Source: Aequoribacter sp049615385 (GTDB lineage Bacteria > Pseudomonadota > Gammaproteobacteria > Pseudomonadales > Halieaceae). Taken from it: a DNA stretch of 64,000 nt. The stretch's first letter is position 1. Each line of letters begins with the position of its first letter. Below the pieces are notes generated by a model. The model was given only the letters and a program-made list of their open reading frames with translations, was not told the DNA's origin and searched no databases. Positions 60,724-64,000 of the stretch are shown here, one piece after another. The translations under genes and the position numbers were made by a program. Location of the stretch: assembly GCF_049615385.1 (NCBI RefSeq), contig NZ_JBMZFL010000001.1, one strand, 5' to 3'.

Positions 60724-63700
60724 TCAATGCTTCAGTGTGTCAAGCTCGCGAGTGATCTGACTTAGGGGTTTGACGGCGGACCGCAGTGTCTCCTCTCCGC
60801 TCAGGCTTGAGCGCAAGAACTCGGGTACTGAGCTTGCGCCTTGTGGACTTAAAAATACCATTGGGCAACCCAACAAGCGCGCGCTATCGAGCTGCCGTAG
60901 CTGCTGTTCATTCGTGTCGCCGACATCGTTGACGGTTACCTCCAGAAGATCACAGGTCGCTGAGGTTAGACATCTGGGGTCCGCATTCATTACGTTGTTG
61001 CCAATAATTCGGCAACCGATATCTGAGAGTATTTGAGTGAATTCTTGCAGCGATTCGACCGAGGCAAGGGAGTTGTTCAAGTCTACGCGAAAGTACAGTT
61101 TATTGGTGCCAACACCATACTCCGATATGTCGTCGAGTAAGGCATCGCAAAAGGCAAGCTCATTGAGGCTAGTGCTGGCGATATCGATAACGCAATTTGG
61201 TATTTCTCGCTCCTGCTCAGCTAAGGACTGCAACCAAGCAAATACTGCCTGTATGCGCCAGCGGTCTATCGCAGGATGGAGATCGTTGCGGTAAGTGGTG
61301 TAGGGCGATTGAATTTCTTCGCCGGTTTCAAGGTCTTGCAGGCGGAACTCAATGCGCCTTTCGACGACCTCACTGTGGTAGTTGGTCCAGTGCAAGTGGA
61401 ACGCAAATAATGCGATGGCAGTATGGTCGAAATTGGCCCTGAGGTGTTCATTGTTGGTCAGACCGTCACGTCCCAGATTCGAGAGTGCGAGCGCCGACTC
61501 CGCGGAGGCCGCTGCGAGTGTGTTCAGAGTGCTGGTTGCTTCATCGCCCCCGGTCAGAGCGGTGTCGATTTGGAGCGTTTTCCACTGCACTTCCAATGGC
61601 AGCATTTCGTCGCCGGTGGCGATGGCAAGTTGATTCAGGCTGCGAGTTAGGGCTTTCAGCCGCTTGCGCAGACTGACGTCCGACTCTCCGAAGAAAATCA
61701 CAGCAATCTTGGCGGTAGCAAAGCGGCCTAATATTTGTTCATCCGCTAGGTGGCTGGTCAGTGCATCGATCAGTGTGTTGTCGTAGGCTTCTACGATCAC
61801 CTTGTCGTAGAGGGCGGCGACGAGATCAATGTTACTCGCCGCGAACAGAGCCAGGTGCATCGATTGACGCTGTTCCATTGCTTGCTGGCTCGATACCACA
61901 ACTTGCTCGGCGAACGAATCACCCGATAGTGCGTTGGTGGCACCGAAATATTTTATCGCTTCGAGTCTGCGTGGCGTGAATTCGTGGAGTCGTTGCAGGA
62001 GTTGCCGGTCGAGTATGGGCAGTTCTTCAATGCTTCTAATGGGATGTTGGCCACGGTGTAGCAAACGCGCAAACCCTAGCAAATTGGTGTCTAGGGTCTT
62101 TTGACCTCGTTCGTTGGCAAATACAAATTGGTCTTGGTCTGGATTGTGCCAGGCCAAATAGACGCGACGTTCTTGCGCGGCATCGCTTAACCAAGTGTCC
62201 ACGGGTATCGCGAGTGCTCTCCTGACCAGGCGATTCAAGCGAGGAAGGGACTGGAGTCTCTCGCGCAGATTGCTCGCGCTAAGCTCTTTGAACAGCCCTG
62301 TATCAAAGATATTCACGATATCGATCTCATGCTGCCCACACACTTCGCTGCGCAATGCGGCACAGTGTTTCACGTGACTGACTCGGGTCGGTAAAGTCTC
62401 GGAAATTTCGCGCTCGATGCTGCCGAGCAATTCGGTTGCCGCGGTCACCTGATTCGCTTCGATGTTCGCGTTGGTAACGCGAGCCTGTAACACCGTGACG
62501 AAAAGACCAATGTTTACTCTGAGTCGCGAGGTCTCTGACGCAGGATCTTTGCTACGCAGTCGATTAAGGGTCAATAGCTCCAGCCAGCCGTTGGTAATTA
62601 AAGCGCATAAGCTCGCGGATGTTTGGGTGCTTGGTAAAGCATCTTGCAGTTCACGTAAGGTGGCCAAGCGAGCGTCTCGGTAGCGCACTTGTCCCTGCTC
62701 AACTTGCCGTAGACGCTCGATGTTGCGATGGAATTGCCGCTCTTGTTGCTGCCGAATGGCGGCGGTTTGCTCAGCGAGTTCCGCCGCAGATTCGGAGTCG
62801 AGAGCCTGATTTTGTCCAACTTGTGCAATCAAATCGACAACCCGACTTTGCAGTTTAGGGTTGGGGTATAAATCCGCACGAGCGAGCTGCGTTAATCGAT
62901 CAAACGCCAAGCGCATTGGGTGCTGATTATTGATTAAGAAGTTGGGGTCCTCGCGCGCAATTTGCTGCATCGGTGTTTGCAAGGACTCAATAGCTGCCCC
63001 CAGAGTGGGGTTGAGGTTTGCGTCGCTCTTGACTTGAGCGAACATGTCGGCGACTACTTTGTCTGAGAATTCATTGGGGTCTTCGGTATTCCCCATGGAT
63101 GCCATCAAACGTTCGATGAAAGCAGCTTTATCTTTGTCGACCTGCAGCGTCACAAAATTGTTGTCAGGCAGAGTTGCTGCGACCGCGCTTAACTCTAAAT
63201 CGTGCTCTTGAGCGCCACTCGGCTGTCTCTCGATTTGCGGTTTAACCGAGCGAGGCCTCGATGGGTTGGACTGTGACGGTAGCAGCGGCGCCCCCGCTTC
63301 AAGGCGCCTTTCGACTTCTGGTTCAAGCCCTGCCTGCTTGAGCACAAGGTTGATATTCGCGTACATCGTTTTTGCCTTGCGCAGCAGCAAATGACCGCAG
63401 AAGTCAAAGATGCGATGGTTAAGTTCGTTCGGGATTTCTCGCTGATTGAGCGCGCGTTTCAAGCTCGGTATTAATAAATTGAGCGATAGCGGTAACAGAT
63501 TCGGCCTGGGCTTAACCCCTTTGAGCGACGCGTAACGAATCATCATGAGTTCGAATACACCGCGGTGGTGATCTTCACCCATACGCAATAAACGTTTGAC
63601 GGCGAGGCTTTCCTCGAATTCTTTCAGATCCACCAGATCGAGCTCTTCCTGAGTAATCTGGTCTATGCGTTTTGTCTGTGTGTTCGCTTTGACCTCGGGG

Positions 63701-64000
63701 CTGCCGTGAAGTCGCCGCTCTAGATCGCGCATTAGGATCTCGAGCATTCTGGGCTTTACGATTGCTACCGTCCGCATTCCCTCAAACAATACCTCTTGCT
63801 GAGCCTGCAGCAGCTTTGGGTTTAATGAGGCGGTTTGAAGATCGGCAACCAACGCCAGAAATATGTCGTCGAACAATTCTTGGAGCTGAGCCAGAACATA
63901 GTGATTGGTCTTCTCAAGTAACGCTCGTTTTTCTTCCAGCGTGAGCACGCGGGCACGGCTAGTGTTCGAATTACTGTCCGGAGCGCCACGCACACGTTCG
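60724..64000 (-). CDS. DUF1631 protein with degenerate GGDEF- and EAL-like regions (5' end incomplete)
   Basis: The frame is open from 60724 to the window edge (over 1,089 residues) and no convincing start codon with a ribosome site is seen; a GTG at 63993 is possible, but the protein may begin outside the window. Most of the length is the DUF1631 region (QELFDDIFLALVADLQ, VVADMFAQV, GQKTLDTNLLGFARLL). The last third has a GGDEF-like part without a GGDEF motif (about 700-850). An EAL-like part follows (HPAIDRWRIQAVFAWLQ near 900, CVIDIASTSLNELAFCD) that lacks the E-A-L and metal-binding residues. It may be a c-di-GMP receptor or scaffold rather than an enzyme. It lies upstream of hemN. Confidence 0.75.
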   Translation of the reverse strand, partial: ERVRGAPDSNSNTSRARVLTLEEKRALLEKTNHYVLAQLQELFDDIFLALVADLQTASLNPKLLQAQQEVLFEGMRTVAIVKPRMLEILMRDLERRLHGSPEVKANTQTKRIDQITQEELDLVDLKEFEESLAVKRLLRMGEDHHRGVFELMMIRYASLKGVKPRPNLLPLSLNLLIPSLKRALNQREIPNELNHRIFDFCGHLLLRKAKTMYANINLVLKQAGLEPEVERRLEAGAPLLPSQSNPSRPRSVKPQIERQPSGAQEHDLELSAVAATLPDNNFVTLQVDKDKAAFIERLMASMGNTEDPNEFSDKVVADMFAQVKSDANLNPTLGAAIESLQTPMQQIAREDPNFLINNQHPMRLAFDRLTQLARADLYPNPKLQSRVVDLIAQVGQNQALDSESAAELAEQTAAIRQQQERQFHRNIERLRQVEQGQVRYRDARLATLRELQDALPSTQTSASLCALITNGWLELLTLNRLRSKDPASETSRLRVNIGLFVTVLQARVTNANIEANQVTAATELLGSIEREISETLPTRVSHVKHCAALRSEVCGQHEIDIVNIFDTGLFKELSASNLRERLQSLPRLNRLVRRALAIPVDTWLSDAAQERRVYLAWHNPDQDQFVFANERGQKTLDTNLLGFARLLHRGQHPIRSIEELPILDRQLLQRLHEFTPRRLEAIKYFGATNALSGDSFAEQVVVSSQQAMEQRQSMHLALFAASNIDLVAALYDKVIVEAYDNTLIDALTSHLADEQILGRFATAKIAVIFFGESDVSLRKRLKALTRSLNQLAIATGDEMLPLEVQWKTLQIDTALTGGDEATSTLNTLAAASAESALALSNLGRDGLTNNEHLRANFDHTAIALFAFHLHWTNYHSEVVERRIEFRLQDLETGEEIQSPYTTYRNDLHPAIDRWRIQAVFAWLQSLAEQEREIPNCVIDIASTSLNELAFCDALLDDISEYGVGTNKLYFRVDLNNSLASVESLQEFTQILSDIGCRIIGNNVMNADPRCLTSATCDLLEVTVNDVGDTNEQQLRQLDSARLLGCPMVFLSPQGASSVPEFLRSSLSGEETLRSAVKPLSQITRELDTLKH

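Noticed and set aside
1..64000. CRISPR arrays, tRNA/rRNA genes, insertion sequences, prophage or toxin-antitoxin pairs
   Set aside because: I looked for repeated spacers, tRNA-like cloverleafs, transposase or integrase motifs and paired small genes, and saw none that I could support.

Overview
The window looks like chromosomal DNA of an aerobic to microaerobic marine-type gammaproteobacterium. The evidence is a ccoNOQP-ccoGHIS cbb3 oxidase cluster with a four-cysteine Fnr/Anr regulator and hemN, the block valS-holC-pepA divergent from lptF-lptG, rapA, soluble transhydrogenase sthA, bolA-trhO, gspA-gspB, and a VC_2705-type symporter cluster. Many acyl-CoA enzymes and an AraC regulator with an arabinose-binding-like N-terminus would suit a Cellvibrionales (Halieaceae/Spongiibacteraceae)-like lineage, but that placement is inference. 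I saw no rRNA, tRNA, CRISPR array, insertion sequence or prophage.

Layout. 1-6935: the start of a NarL-type response regulator, a DcaP-like porin interrupted by an in-frame TAG, a two-subunit sodium:solute symporter, a small membrane-anchored protein, a cNMP/CBS/DUF294 protein and a DnaQ-like exonuclease. 6942-8541: nitronate monooxygenase divergent from a PadR regulator, with a palindromic candidate operator between them. 8604-10994: gspA-gspB. 10989-15273: a tightly coupled five-gene minus-strand operon of D-amino-acid enzymes. Its DUF1445 and DUF4392 genes correspond to the two halves of eukaryotic D-glutamate cyclase and flank a PxpA homologue; D-amino acid transaminase and alanine racemase follow.

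15405-30100: a lipid/acyl-CoA degradation region with two acyl-CoA ligases, a patatin, an APH-type kinase-like protein, an AraC regulator, an acyl-CoA dehydrogenase, an alpha-methylacyl-CoA racemase, two crotonase-family genes, a carboxyltransferase and a DUF3604 protein. It contains two damaged genes: an internally deleted HSD10-like SDR and a frameshifted enoyl-CoA hydratase. 30105-41509: housekeeping genes (rapA, tatD, two cold-shock-domain genes of which one is membrane-anchored, valS-holC-pepA, lptFG). 41511-49220: an RDD protein, a two-component system, an unknown protein, bolA-trhO, a secreted trypsin-like protease, sthA and ompW.

49277-64000: the microaerobic respiration block, all on the minus strand: DUF1631 protein, hemN, fnr, Yip1-family gene, ccoNOQP, ccoGHIS, and a TauE/SafE-like membrane protein. 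Fnr-type boxes (TTGAY-N4-RTCAA) lie before the Yip1-cco operon, before hemN and twice before ompW. In three cases a -10-like hexamer sits about 31-32 nt from the box centre, as in class II Fnr promoters. The window therefore encodes a regulator together with several of its probable targets.
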